NCBI GenBank assembly: GCA_039184055.1
Contig: JBCDBH010000197.1
Coordinates: 1-10,768, forward strand
DNA length: 10,768 nucleotides
Source: JBCDBH01 sp039184055
GTDB taxonomy: Bacteria > Acidobacteriota > Thermoanaerobaculia > Multivoradales > J023
Reading direction: 5' to 3'
In this document: piece after piece, positions 1 to 6,388 of the stretch
Layout of the letters: every line of letters begins with the position of its first letter
Position numbering within the stretch: the stretch's first letter is position 1
The notes under the pieces: model-generated
The model's input: only the letters and a program-made list of their open reading frames with translations
Databases searched by the model: none
What the model was told of the DNA's origin: nothing
Program-made: the position numbers and the translations under genes

Positions 1-2
1 CT

Positions 3-83
3 GATTTCGAGGGAGTCGGTTAATTTTTTAGTCGTTAATTAGCCGATAAGGCGTATCACCGCTTCAACAATCGGGCCGCTTCG
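3..83 (+). pseudogene. Interrupted N-terminal beta/gamma-crystallin motif
   Basis: Read in the same frame as the downstream crystallin gene, this stretch gives DFEGVG, a stop (TAA 21-23), FFSR, a second stop (TAA 36-38), then LADKAYHRFNNRAASV running straight into the gene. Skipping the stops, it has the spacing of a crystallin Greek-key motif: an aromatic-x-G core near the start and a terminal N-N-x-x-A-S that matches the Ca2+-binding N/D-N/D-x-x-S/T-S signature of the five intact motifs downstream. The next motif begins with Cys, as the second motif of each later domain does, so this is the missing first half of domain 1. The bases are unusually AT-rich for the window, and an imperfect direct repeat (15-25 and 31-40, GTCG(G)TTAATT) spans both stops. 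It may be nonsense decay or low-quality sequence at a contig end; I cannot tell which. Confidence 0.55.
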
Positions 84-854
84 GTGCGTGTCGATCCCGG
101 TTGCGAGGTGCGCCTTTTCGAGGGTTCGCGCTTCTCGGGGCGTTCGGTGCAATTCAGGGGTGATGTTTCCACGCTACGCTCGATCGGCAACGACCGGGTC
201 AGCTCGTTGCGGGTGCGCTGTCATAGCGATTCATGGGACGACGGCTATTGGGACGATGGCGATTGGGGAGGCGACGGTCGTCGCGGCGTGACCTTGTACC
301 GTGATCTTCGTCTCACCGGTACGTCGGAGACTTTTCTCGACGACGATCCCGATTTGCGGGACAACCGGGTCGGCAACGATCAGGTGACCTCGGTGCGGGT
401 CAGCCGAGGTTGTCGCGCCATCTTGTACGAACATCCGGGTTTCCGTGGTCGCTACACCGAGCTGAGCAGCGATGCCTTCGATCTTCGTGGCTCGACGGTC
501 GGTGACGACCGCATCTCGTCATTGCGGGTTCGGTGCGATGGTCGACCGGGTGGTGGCTACGGTGGTGACCCTGGCTGGGATCGCGATCGTGGAGTGACCC
601 TGCATCGGGATCTCGGGTTCACCGGCACGTCGGAGACCTTCTATGGCGATGTGCCGTCGCTCTCCGGTTCGCGTATCGGCAACGACCAGGCGACCTCGGT
701 ATCGGTGCCTCGCGGTTGCTTCGTGCGGCTCTACGAGCACCACAACTACCAGGGCGATTACACCGAGCTCAACCGTGACGATCCGGATCTGCGTGGCTCG
801 CGGGTCGGTGACGACAGCGTGTCGTCGCTCCGTATCGAGTGTCGACGCTGGTAG
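84..854 (+). CDS. Beta/gamma-crystallin repeat protein, 5'-truncated
   Basis: Five intact beta/gamma-crystallin Greek-key motifs can be read at about residues 7-46, 69-109, 110-151, 171-211 and 212-253. Each ends in a Ca2+-clamp signature of the form N/D-N/D-x-x-S/T-S: NDRVSS, NDQVTS, DDRISS, NDQATS and DDSVSS. The motifs pair into domains: the second motif of each domain starts and ends with Cys (C7/C46, C110/C151, C212/C253), which suggests a disulfide and therefore export. Linkers at 47-68 and 152-170 are rich in Trp, Asp and Gly. The family includes Ca2+-stabilised proteins, some secreted. The GTG start at 84 is only the first usable start after two in-frame stops. It falls mid-domain and leaves no signal peptide, so the true start is probably beyond the left edge. 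The gene is convergent with the glycosyltransferase, 20 bp away. The fold is secure; the cellular role is unknown. Confidence 0.85.
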   Translation: MRVDPGCEVRLFEGSRFSGRSVQFRGDVSTLRSIGNDRVSSLRVRCHSDSWDDGYWDDGDWGGDGRRGVTLYRDLRLTGTSETFLDDDPDLRDNRVGNDQVTSVRVSRGCRAILYEHPGFRGRYTELSSDAFDLRGSTVGDDRISSLRVRCDGRPGGGYGGDPGWDRDRGVTLHRDLGFTGTSETFYGDVPSLSGSRIGNDQATSVSVPRGCFVRLYEHHNYQGDYTELNRDDPDLRGSRVGDDSVSSLRIECRRW

Positions 855-874
855 GGAAGTGGTCGGACGGGAGA

Positions 875-1879
875 TCAGGCGGCCACTGCGGCGGTGATCG
901 CCGCCGCCATCCGTGGCGCGATCACCCGTCGTGACCATCGTTTCTCGGCGCTGGCGCGTGCCGCCGCGCCCCACGCGGCGCGTCGTTCGGGGTGGGTCAA
1001 CAGCTCTTCGATCGCCGCCACCCAAGCGCCGAGGTCACCGGCCCAGCGTCCGGTGACGCCATCGATGACCACGTCGCGGCTCATGCCCACCGGTGTCGCC
1101 ACCGAAGGCAGACCGGCCGCCATGTATTGCAGCAGTTTGAAGGCACACTTGCCCTGTGCCCAGCTGTCGTGGGTGAGGGGCATGACGCCGATATCGGCAC
1201 TGAGCAAGCCGCTACGCTCGGTTTCGGGTGACCAGTGCACTCGCTCGATCGGGACATCGGGCCAATCGGGAAATCGCGACGAGATGATCCGCAATCGCAA
1301 GCCGTGATGGCGTTGCGCCAGGGTGACCAGGGCGGGTCGAATCAGCTCCAGATAAACGAGATTTTCCGGCCGACCGATCCACACCAGGGTGTGGCCGTCG
1401 CGACGGGGTGCGTCGTTCATCGACGGTAGCTCGACCGGCGTCGGTACGACCTCGATGTCACCGGCGCCGTATCGTCGTGCCCCGGCGGCGAGAAAGGCGT
1501 TGCCGGCGATCACCCGCCGTGCGGAGCGGATGGTGGTGCCGAATTTCCAGCGTCGTACCGGTGACGGATGAGGTCGTCCGCCGAGCCGACTCGGTTGGGC
1601 CAGAAAGAGGGCGTCGTCGAAATCGAAGACCGTGGTGGGGGCGAGACGGCGAAGCATCACGGCTTCGCCGATCGCGAGGTTGATCTTGGCGAGGATCAAG
1701 AGGTCGGCGCGTGCCAGATCTCGACGACGATCGAGCAGGCGCGTGCCGTACCGTTTCCGTTCGACTCGGTCGATCCGAATCCGCCAGCCGGCGGCCTCGA
1801 GATGAGGCAGCGCCGGCCGGATTCGGTGCCGAAAAGAAGGCAGGTCGGGGTTGTACGTCCAGATCAGCGCCTCGGGCAT
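875..1879 (-). CDS. Glycosyltransferase family 4 (GT-B fold)
   Basis: This 334-residue protein looks like a complete GT4 enzyme, which would transfer a sugar from an activated nucleotide donor. The N-terminal Rossmann half holds FDFDDA (85-90). The hinge has VIAGNAFLAAGARRYGAG (123-140) followed by VVPTPVEL. The donor-binding half begins at LVWIGRPE (165-172) and holds ADIGVMPL (228-235) and the GKCAFKLLQYMAAGLP signature (243-258), followed by ATPVG and DGVTG. The usual acidic residue of the KLLEY motif is Gln here. I chose ATG 1879 because the GT fold starts directly after it. It has no SD, but a TANNNT box (TACCAT, minus strand, 1887-1892) lies 7 nt upstream. A longer start, GTG 1954, has a good AAGGAG but would translate through the hairpin element. 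Acceptor and product (polysaccharide or glycolipid) cannot be read; no other glycan genes are in view. Confidence 0.88.
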   Translation of the reverse strand: MPEALIWTYNPDLPSFRHRIRPALPHLEAAGWRIRIDRVERKRYGTRLLDRRRDLARADLLILAKINLAIGEAVMLRRLAPTTVFDFDDALFLAQPSRLGGRPHPSPVRRWKFGTTIRSARRVIAGNAFLAAGARRYGAGDIEVVPTPVELPSMNDAPRRDGHTLVWIGRPENLVYLELIRPALVTLAQRHHGLRLRIISSRFPDWPDVPIERVHWSPETERSGLLSADIGVMPLTHDSWAQGKCAFKLLQYMAAGLPSVATPVGMSRDVVIDGVTGRWAGDLGAWVAAIEELLTHPERRAAWGAAARASAEKRWSRRVIAPRMAAAITAAVAA

Positions 1880-1933
1880 GGCGCGGATGGTAATACGAAA
1901 ACGCCCACTGGACGCACTTCGAAAGTCAGCTAT

Positions 1934-2013
1934 CGGAGGGCTACCTCCGTCCACCCTCTACGCTCCTTCGGAGCGCAACGAGGGCTACCGAAACTAGTCT
2001 TCGACTAGTTTCG
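1934..2013. repeat. Intergenic hairpin cluster (REP-like)
   Basis: Three perfect dyads lie in 80 bp. CGGAGG/CCTCCG (1934-1939/1944-1949) has a 4-nt loop. CGCTCC/GGAGCG (1961-1966/1970-1975) has a TTC loop and is flanked by CCCTC (1954-1958) and GAGGG (1980-1984), which extend it as an outer stem. An 11-bp stem (1989-1999/2003-2013) also has a TTC loop and contains the stop codon of the DUF6503-like gene. The decamer GAGGGCTACC occurs twice in direct orientation (1936-1945 and 1980-1989). No T-tract follows the last stem on the minus strand, so it does not look like an intrinsic terminator. It could be a dispersed REP/BIME-type palindrome or a 3'-end mRNA stabiliser; that is inference, since only one copy is visible here. 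Confidence 0.6.
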
Positions 2014-2784
2014 TCCGGGAAGAGCGTCGACCCGCGCGTCTTTGGGGGGGACGAAGGCGTCCGGGGCCGGCTCGACGAAGCGCATGGCATTAAGCTCGAC
2101 TTCGCCGATGACGTCACCCACCGAGCCCGAGTCCGCGCTCCAATCGTGGAATGACCAGACCGTCGGCACGGGTACGCCGTCGACCGGCTCGAGGTTCTGG
2201 TAGATCACCATGTGAGGCTCGGCCTCGGCTTGTTCGGTGGTCGTGGGGCCGTAGGTGACGATGTAGGCCAATCCCGCCAGCGAGTCGTTGCCCGGGTTGC
2301 GATAGACGATGTACCAATCGTCCGGGCTGTCGCCGACACCTTCACCGAAGGTGAGCTTGGCGGCGGGGAGCGCGCGACCCGCCGCGAAGGGCATGCGGCC
2401 TTGGTCTTCGAGCTGGGTGCCAGGATCACGGAGCTTGTAAGGCGCGGCGACGAAATAGGGCCAGGTGAGAACATGGAAACGGGCGCCTTGGAACGCCGAA
2501 TCGGCGGGGGAAACATAGGCTTCCTCGCCATCGAACACCAAGACCGTGCCGTCGACCAGGTCGAAGCGGACTTTGGCCATGTCGGGGGTCATGAGCATGG
2601 TGCCGTGCACCATGGTGTTGCCACCGAAGGTGACTTTGATCTGCGTTTCGAAGGCCGCTTTGCTCTGCCATGTGTCGGCCGCGTGGGCAGTTTCGATGGC
2701 GCCAGCGAAGGCATCGTCGCCGAGCGTCGGTGATGCGACGAGCAGGATGGCGGCGAGCGCGAGAAGGAAACGAAAACGGGTCAT
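2005..2784 (-). CDS. Exported DUF6503-like protein (LolA-like fold)
   Basis: The product is 259 residues. Its N-terminus MTRFRFLLALAAILLVASP is a clear Sec signal peptide (hydrophobic core about 5-20) with likely cleavage around residue 22, so it acts outside the inner membrane. The body resembles DUF6503 proteins: an N-terminal H-A-A-D-x-W element, VLVFDGEEAYV, the hallmark GDSPDDWYIVYRNP segment, a following YIVTYG strand, and a C-terminal PDAFVPP. I recognise these by memory of the family, not by search. The family is thought to have a LolA/LppX-like half-barrel; function is unknown. ATG 2784 is chosen over a longer frame because GAGGAG (plus-strand 2792-2797) lies 7 nt upstream and the signal peptide starts there. 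The glycosyltransferase follows on the same strand after 125 bp with hairpins between, so co-transcription is possible but unproven. Confidence 0.78.
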   Translation of the reverse strand: MTRFRFLLALAAILLVASPTLGDDAFAGAIETAHAADTWQSKAAFETQIKVTFGGNTMVHGTMLMTPDMAKVRFDLVDGTVLVFDGEEAYVSPADSAFQGARFHVLTWPYFVAAPYKLRDPGTQLEDQGRMPFAAGRALPAAKLTFGEGVGDSPDDWYIVYRNPGNDSLAGLAYIVTYGPTTTEQAEAEPHMVIYQNLEPVDGVPVPTVWSFHDWSADSGSVGDVIGEVELNAMRFVEPAPDAFVPPKDARVDALPGRN

Positions 2785-2932
2785 CAGAGCTCTCCTCGAA
2801 TATCTGATCCGAAACGGGCGCGCGGAGCGCGCGCCCCGGTGCGTGTGGAACCAATCGATCATACGTTGTTACCATCCGCGCGGACGTATCGGCGCCGTGG
2901 ACGGACCCGGCCGATCGACGTCTGGAGGTCCC
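2785..2932. promoter_or_regulatory. Divergent intergenic control region with GC hairpin
   Basis: These 148 bp separate the start of the exported DUF6503-like gene (minus) from the start of the acidic orphan gene (plus), so at least one promoter for each direction is expected here. A perfect 9-bp GC-rich stem (2816-2824/2828-2836, GAG loop in plus sense) lies about 30 nt upstream of the minus-strand ATG and would sit in its leader if transcription begins beyond it. SD sequences are clear on both sides: GAGGAG for the minus gene and GGAGG (2924-2928, 4 nt before ATG 2933) for the plus gene. I found no convincing sigma70 -35/-10 pair. TTGTTA (2866-2871) with TATCGG (2887-2892) is a weak candidate with a 15-bp spacer. 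Confidence 0.4.
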
Positions 2933-3400
2933 ATGACGGACGAAGCACGTGGCATCAACATTCGCAATCTATCGGTTCGCTCGGTGGCGGCGGGTGACGA
3001 CTATCCGGCCTTGGCGCGTTTTCGTCGCGAGGAGGATCACAACGTCTACACGTATGAATACGACAATCACGACGATCTTCTGGCTGAGCGAATCGAGGTC
3101 GCCGTCGCGGTGATCGACGATGTGTTCGCGCGTCGTGACCCGGGTTGGCGTGGTGGGCGGATTCACGCGCGTGAAGAAGGTGAGGGTGATGAAGTCGACG
3201 AGCTGCCACCGACCGAGGCGGTCGATGTACGTCGTCTCGAGGTGTCGTATGGTGCCGAATCTCTCGAGCTCGTGCCCGTTTCACGCACGCCCGGTGAGGA
3301 GTGGATCGTCTACGGCTTCGCGACCGAGCGTGATTCCGCGACGCTGGTGACGATCGAAGTGCCGAGCGATCGGGACGTGCTCGACGACGACGACCTCTGA
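2933..3400 (+). CDS. Acidic protein of unknown function
   Basis: I do not recognise this 155-residue protein. It is strongly acidic, with the Asp/Glu clusters EEDHN (35-39), EEGEGDEVDE (81-90) and a terminal DDDDL, and it has only one Met, no Cys, no signal peptide and no membrane segment, so it should be a soluble cytoplasmic protein. Segments such as LEVSYGAESLELVP and EWIVYGFATE, then TLVTIEV, read as alternating beta strands, which suggests a small beta-rich domain. ATG 2933 is preceded by GGAGG with a 4-nt gap. The frame is open further upstream, but that part overlaps the divergent gene antisense and is not coding-like. A 122-bp gap containing no clear terminator separates it from the dehydrogenase operon. 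Confidence 0.72.
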   Translation: MTDEARGINIRNLSVRSVAAGDDYPALARFRREEDHNVYTYEYDNHDDLLAERIEVAVAVIDDVFARRDPGWRGGRIHAREEGEGDEVDELPPTEAVDVRRLEVSYGAESLELVPVSRTPGEEWIVYGFATERDSATLVTIEVPSDRDVLDDDDL

Positions 3401-3522
3401 TCGCATGTGGTAATTTCTGGCCTTGCCGCAAGCTACCCGCGTCCCGGCATCACGCGACGCGGTTCCCCTACCACCTTGTACACGCACATCCCCATCCGGG
3501 TGATGTCCTCGAGGTTGCAAGT

Positions 3523-4590
3523 ATGAGCAGCACCATTGTCCACGTTGTCGGCACCGGAACCATCGGCGAGCCGCTCATCGGCCTTCTTTCGGATTTTCGC
3601 GATCGCATGGGAATCGACGAGGTCACCTTTCACAAACGCACGCCGCTCAAGGGTGATCGCGCCAAGATCAATCATCTGATGGAACGGGGTGCGAAGCTGG
3701 CGACCAACGCCGATCGGCGGAGTGATTTCGAGGAGCTCGGTCACGAGGTCAGCTTCGAGGCGCGTGAAGCGCTCGAGCGCGCCACCGTGGTGATCGACTG
3801 CACCCCGGCGGGCAACGCCGCCAAGGCCGACGTGTACGAAGAGCTCGACGGTGTCAAAGGCTTTCTCGCCCAGGGCAGCGAGTTCGGTTTCGGCAAGCCG
3901 TATGCGCGCGGCATCAACGAGGATGCTCTCGATCCGGCGCAGGATCGCTTCATTCAGGTGGTGTCGTGCAACACCCACAGCATCACGACGCTGATCAAGA
4001 CCGTGAGCGAAGAAAACAACGGCGATCTGGCCCTGGAGCGTGCACAGGTGGTGTGTATGCGGCGCGCCAACGACATCAGTCAGGCGGACAAGTTCATTCC
4101 GGCGCCGAACGTCGGCAGCCACGACGACGGCGAGTACGGCACGCATCACGCCCGAGACGCCCACGCTGTATTTCAGACGCTCGGTCACGACGTCGATCTC
4201 TTTTCGAGCGCCGTCAAGCTGAATTCGCAGTACATGCACTCGATCTGGTTCCACATGAGGCTGTCACGCGACTTCACTCACGATGAGATTCTCGAACGGC
4301 TGCGCACCAATCCGCGCGTCGCGTTGACCGACAAACGACAGACCAATCTCATCTTCAGCTTTGGTCGCGACCACGGCTATTACGGCCGCATCCTGTCGCA
4401 GGCGGTGGTGTCGGTGCCGACTCTGGTCCTGCGTCACCAGCGTGAGCTGGTCGGTTTCGCCTTCACCCCGCAGGACGGCAATTCGTTGCTGTCGTCGATC
4501 GCGGCGGCGCTATGGCGGATCGAGCCGAATTGGGACAGTGTGACGGAGCGACTGGAGCCGATCCGTCGCTACGTCTACCAGGAGATCTGA
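3523..4590 (+). CDS. Type II (archaeal-like) GAPDH-related dehydrogenase
   Basis: The 355-residue product resembles type II glyceraldehyde-3-phosphate dehydrogenases rather than the common bacterial GapA. A Rossmann GTGTIGEPL lies at 10-18, VVIDCTPAGNAAK at 89-101, and QGSEFGFGK at 117-125. The catalytic-type motif VSCNTHSIT (147-155) gives nucleophile C149; archaeal enzymes read SCNTT, so the second Thr is His here. RRAND (180-184), GSHDDG (198-203) and a Met-His segment around H239 follow the archaeal order and may supply the general base. The reaction would be NAD(P)-dependent oxidation or reduction at an aldehyde/acyl-phosphate; the true substrate is unproven. ATG 3523 has GAGG 8 nt upstream. 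The stop TGA overlaps the ATG of the RNA methyltransferase by one base, so the two are translationally coupled. No phosphoglycerate kinase or other glycolytic gene is nearby. Confidence 0.7.
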   Translation: MSSTIVHVVGTGTIGEPLIGLLSDFRDRMGIDEVTFHKRTPLKGDRAKINHLMERGAKLATNADRRSDFEELGHEVSFEAREALERATVVIDCTPAGNAAKADVYEELDGVKGFLAQGSEFGFGKPYARGINEDALDPAQDRFIQVVSCNTHSITTLIKTVSEENNGDLALERAQVVCMRRANDISQADKFIPAPNVGSHDDGEYGTHHARDAHAVFQTLGHDVDLFSSAVKLNSQYMHSIWFHMRLSRDFTHDEILERLRTNPRVALTDKRQTNLIFSFGRDHGYYGRILSQAVVSVPTLVLRHQRELVGFAFTPQDGNSLLSSIAAALWRIEPNWDSVTERLEPIRRYVYQEI

Positions 4591-4592
4591 TG
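4580..4592 (+). promoter_or_regulatory. SD and TGATG stop/start overlap
   Basis: AGGAG (4580-4584) inside the end of the dehydrogenase gene stands 5 nt before ATG 4590, which shares its A with the upstream TGA stop. This fixes the methyltransferase start at 4590 instead of an earlier in-frame ATG at 4512, which would give a 26-residue extension read out of the dehydrogenase gene. It implies re-initiation coupling of the two proteins. Confidence 0.8.
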
Positions 4593-5822
4593 ATCGATAC
4601 CCCGGGCGCCGGGACCGATCGGCCACCCAGGCCCGGGGCGCGTCGCAAAGTTCGACTCTACGTCGGTCACAAGGCGTCGATCGAGATCGACAAATTGGTC
4701 GCCGGCGGTGGCGGCATGGGGCGGTTCGAAGGCCTACCGGTCTTCGTTCCCCGTACGGCGCCCGGTGATCTCGTACGGATCGAGGTCATCGAGCGCTGGC
4801 GTGACTACGCCAAGGCGCGTCTGCTCGAAGTGCTGCGTCCCGGTCCGTCCCGTCGGCAACCACGGTGCGCGCATTTCGAGCAGTGTGGCGGCTGTGATCT
4901 GCAGCACATCGAAGACGATGCGCAGCTGCGTTTCAAAGCCGAGGCGGTGCGGGAGACTCTGAGCCGTATCGGTGGGGTGGGCAAGATCCCCGAGATCGAG
5001 GTGGTCGCGGGTGACGCCTGGGGCTATCGGCAACGGGCCCAGCTTCAGGTGGCACCGACCGAGCGTGGGGTCCGAGTGGGGTATTTCGCTCGGGGCACCC
5101 ATGACTTGGTGCCGATCGACCAGTGCCCGATTCTCGATCCCGAGCTCGAAAACCGGATTCCCGAGATCAATACCGCACTCGAAAACTCGACGATCCGTCG
5201 GCTCGACATCGCGTCGGGCGACGGTTCCAGCTGGACCACCGCGCCGGTGGTCGAGGGTCTACCGCACGGCGCCGTCGATCGGCGGGTGGGTGATCACGCC
5301 TACACCTACGATGCGCGGGCATTTTTCCAGGGTCATCGAAGTTTGGTCGCGGACTTGGTTCGACACACGGTGGGGGAGTGGACCGGCGATACCGTCTTCG
5401 ATCTTTACGCTGGAGTAGGGTTGTTCAGCATTCCTCTCGCGGCGCGCTATCGCCGCGTCGTATCGGTCGAGAACGATCGGATCGCCACCCGCTGGGCACG
5501 ACAGAACCGACGCCGTAGCAGGGTCGACCATGTCGAAGCGATCGACCGCTCGGTGGAGAGCATGATCGACGCGCTTCCCGCCGATCTCGACCGAGTCGTG
5601 GTCGATCCGCCCCGCGCCGGGTTGTCGCCCAAGGTGCGCAATCGCTTTCTCAAAGCCCCACCACGGTTGTTGACCTACGTGTCGTGTCACGCCGCCGCCT
5701 TGGCGCGTGACATCCGGGCGTTGAGTGGTCACTATCGTGTCGGCCGGCTGGTGTTGCTCGACATGTTTCCGCAAACCGGGCACATGGAAGTGGTGGCCCA
5801 TCTCCGACGCGACGGGACCTGA
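4590..5822 (+). CDS. 23S rRNA/tRNA m5U methyltransferase (TrmA/RlmD family)
   Basis: This 410-residue protein has the full architecture of Fe-S uracil-C5 RNA methyltransferases. An N-terminal TRAM domain (about 25-82) contains the LVAGGGGMGRFEGLPVFV pattern. The [4Fe-4S] cysteines are C93, C99 and C102 (C-x5-C-x2-C, CGGCDLQH), with C179 in DQCPIL. In the catalytic domain, FFQ (245-247) is followed by SAM motif I FDLYAGVGLFSIP (270-282), then VVDPPRAGL (337-345). The nucleophile is C366 in YVSCH, and FPQTGHMEVV (393-402) carries the catalytic base E400. All key residues are present, so it should be an active SAM-dependent enzyme making 5-methyluridine. Domain content resembles RlmD (RumA) most, but RlmC/RlmCD-type or tRNA targets cannot be excluded from sequence. 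It is the middle gene of the 3523-6362 operon; the next start is 33 bp downstream. Confidence 0.92.
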   Translation: MIDTPGAGTDRPPRPGARRKVRLYVGHKASIEIDKLVAGGGGMGRFEGLPVFVPRTAPGDLVRIEVIERWRDYAKARLLEVLRPGPSRRQPRCAHFEQCGGCDLQHIEDDAQLRFKAEAVRETLSRIGGVGKIPEIEVVAGDAWGYRQRAQLQVAPTERGVRVGYFARGTHDLVPIDQCPILDPELENRIPEINTALENSTIRRLDIASGDGSSWTTAPVVEGLPHGAVDRRVGDHAYTYDARAFFQGHRSLVADLVRHTVGEWTGDTVFDLYAGVGLFSIPLAARYRRVVSVENDRIATRWARQNRRRSRVDHVEAIDRSVESMIDALPADLDRVVVDPPRAGLSPKVRNRFLKAPPRLLTYVSCHAAALARDIRALSGHYRVGRLVLLDMFPQTGHMEVVAHLRRDGT

Positions 5823-5855
5823 GGGTCGAGCGCGACGCACTTTCGTTGGAGCGAG

Positions 5856-6362
5856 ATGATGAGCGATACAGGTGAGTTCACCATGGTTCTGGCGAAGGAG
5901 AACTTCAAGTTCTCGTCGGCACATTTCACCGTCTTCGACGCCGAGCACGCCGAGCCGCTCCATGGGCACAACTACTTGGTACGGGTCGAGCTCAAAGGGC
6001 ACCAGCTCGATGGTGAAGGGATGCTGGTCGATATCGATCGGGTCAAGAAGCACGTCCGCACGCTGTGTGACCGACTAGACGAGCAGGTGCTTTTGCCTCG
6101 AGATAGCCGTTGGGTGCGCGTCGAGACCGCCGACGACGGGGTCGAGATCGTCTACGGACCACGCCGCTATCGTCTGCCGGTCGACGATGTCACCGTGCTC
6201 GAGGTCGAAAACGTCACCATCGAGACCTTGGCTCGACTTCTATGGCGCCGGATCGCCGAGGGTCTCGGGGATCATCGTTGTCACGAGATGACGGTCGAGG
6301 TGGGGGAGACCGCTGGGCAGAGTTGTCGCTATTGCGAGCGACTCGTGCTCCCATCCAGCTGA
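5856..6362 (+). CDS. PTPS/QueD-fold protein lacking canonical catalytic Cys
   Basis: The 168-residue product belongs to the 6-pyruvoyltetrahydropterin synthase / 6-carboxytetrahydropterin synthase family (T-fold). The three zinc-ligand histidines are H23 (FSSAHF) and H36/H38 (LHGHNY). The pterin-anchoring Glu is E151 in VEVGET. The nucleophilic Cys expected four residues before HGH is A32. Instead E33 forms an E-x-x-H-G-H motif like that described for PTPS-III, which replaces dihydroneopterin aldolase in folate synthesis. The usual Asp-His pair is D75-E76 (LDEQVLLP). An inserted hairpin (about 85-106) and a terminal C157-x2-C160 are also present. The canonical queuosine step is therefore doubtful; a folate-type or other pterin reaction is more likely. 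GGAG (5848-5851) suits the second ATG (5859) slightly better than the first (5856). The gene is 33 bp after the methyltransferase, probably the last gene of that operon. Confidence 0.85.
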   Translation: MMSDTGEFTMVLAKENFKFSSAHFTVFDAEHAEPLHGHNYLVRVELKGHQLDGEGMLVDIDRVKKHVRTLCDRLDEQVLLPRDSRWVRVETADDGVEIVYGPRRYRLPVDDVTVLEVENVTIETLARLLWRRIAEGLGDHRCHEMTVEVGETAGQSCRYCERLVLPSS

Positions 6363-6388
6363 ATCGACCCATTTCTCCGCTTGGCCGT

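Noticed and set aside
1989..2013. Intrinsic terminator for the DUF6503-like gene
   Set aside because: The stem is perfect, but the minus-strand sequence after it has no run of T, so it is reported only as part of the hairpin cluster.
2546..2932. Upstream extension of the acidic orphan protein
   Set aside because: It runs antisense through the DUF6503-like gene and its signal peptide, whereas ATG 2933 has a good SD.
3401..3522. Promoter for the dehydrogenase operon
   Set aside because: TTGTAC (3476-3481) is present, but no -10 element at acceptable spacing could be found, so no call is made.
3433..4254. Long open frame on the minus strand opposite the dehydrogenase gene (273 codons)
   Set aside because: It is antisense to a protein with clear motifs, has no SD and no recognisable domain. 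Long antisense frames are usual in GC-rich DNA.
5259..6053. Minus-strand open frame of 264 codons across the end of the methyltransferase and the start of the pterin gene
   Set aside because: Antisense to SAM-binding, catalytic and zinc-ligand motifs; no family resemblance.
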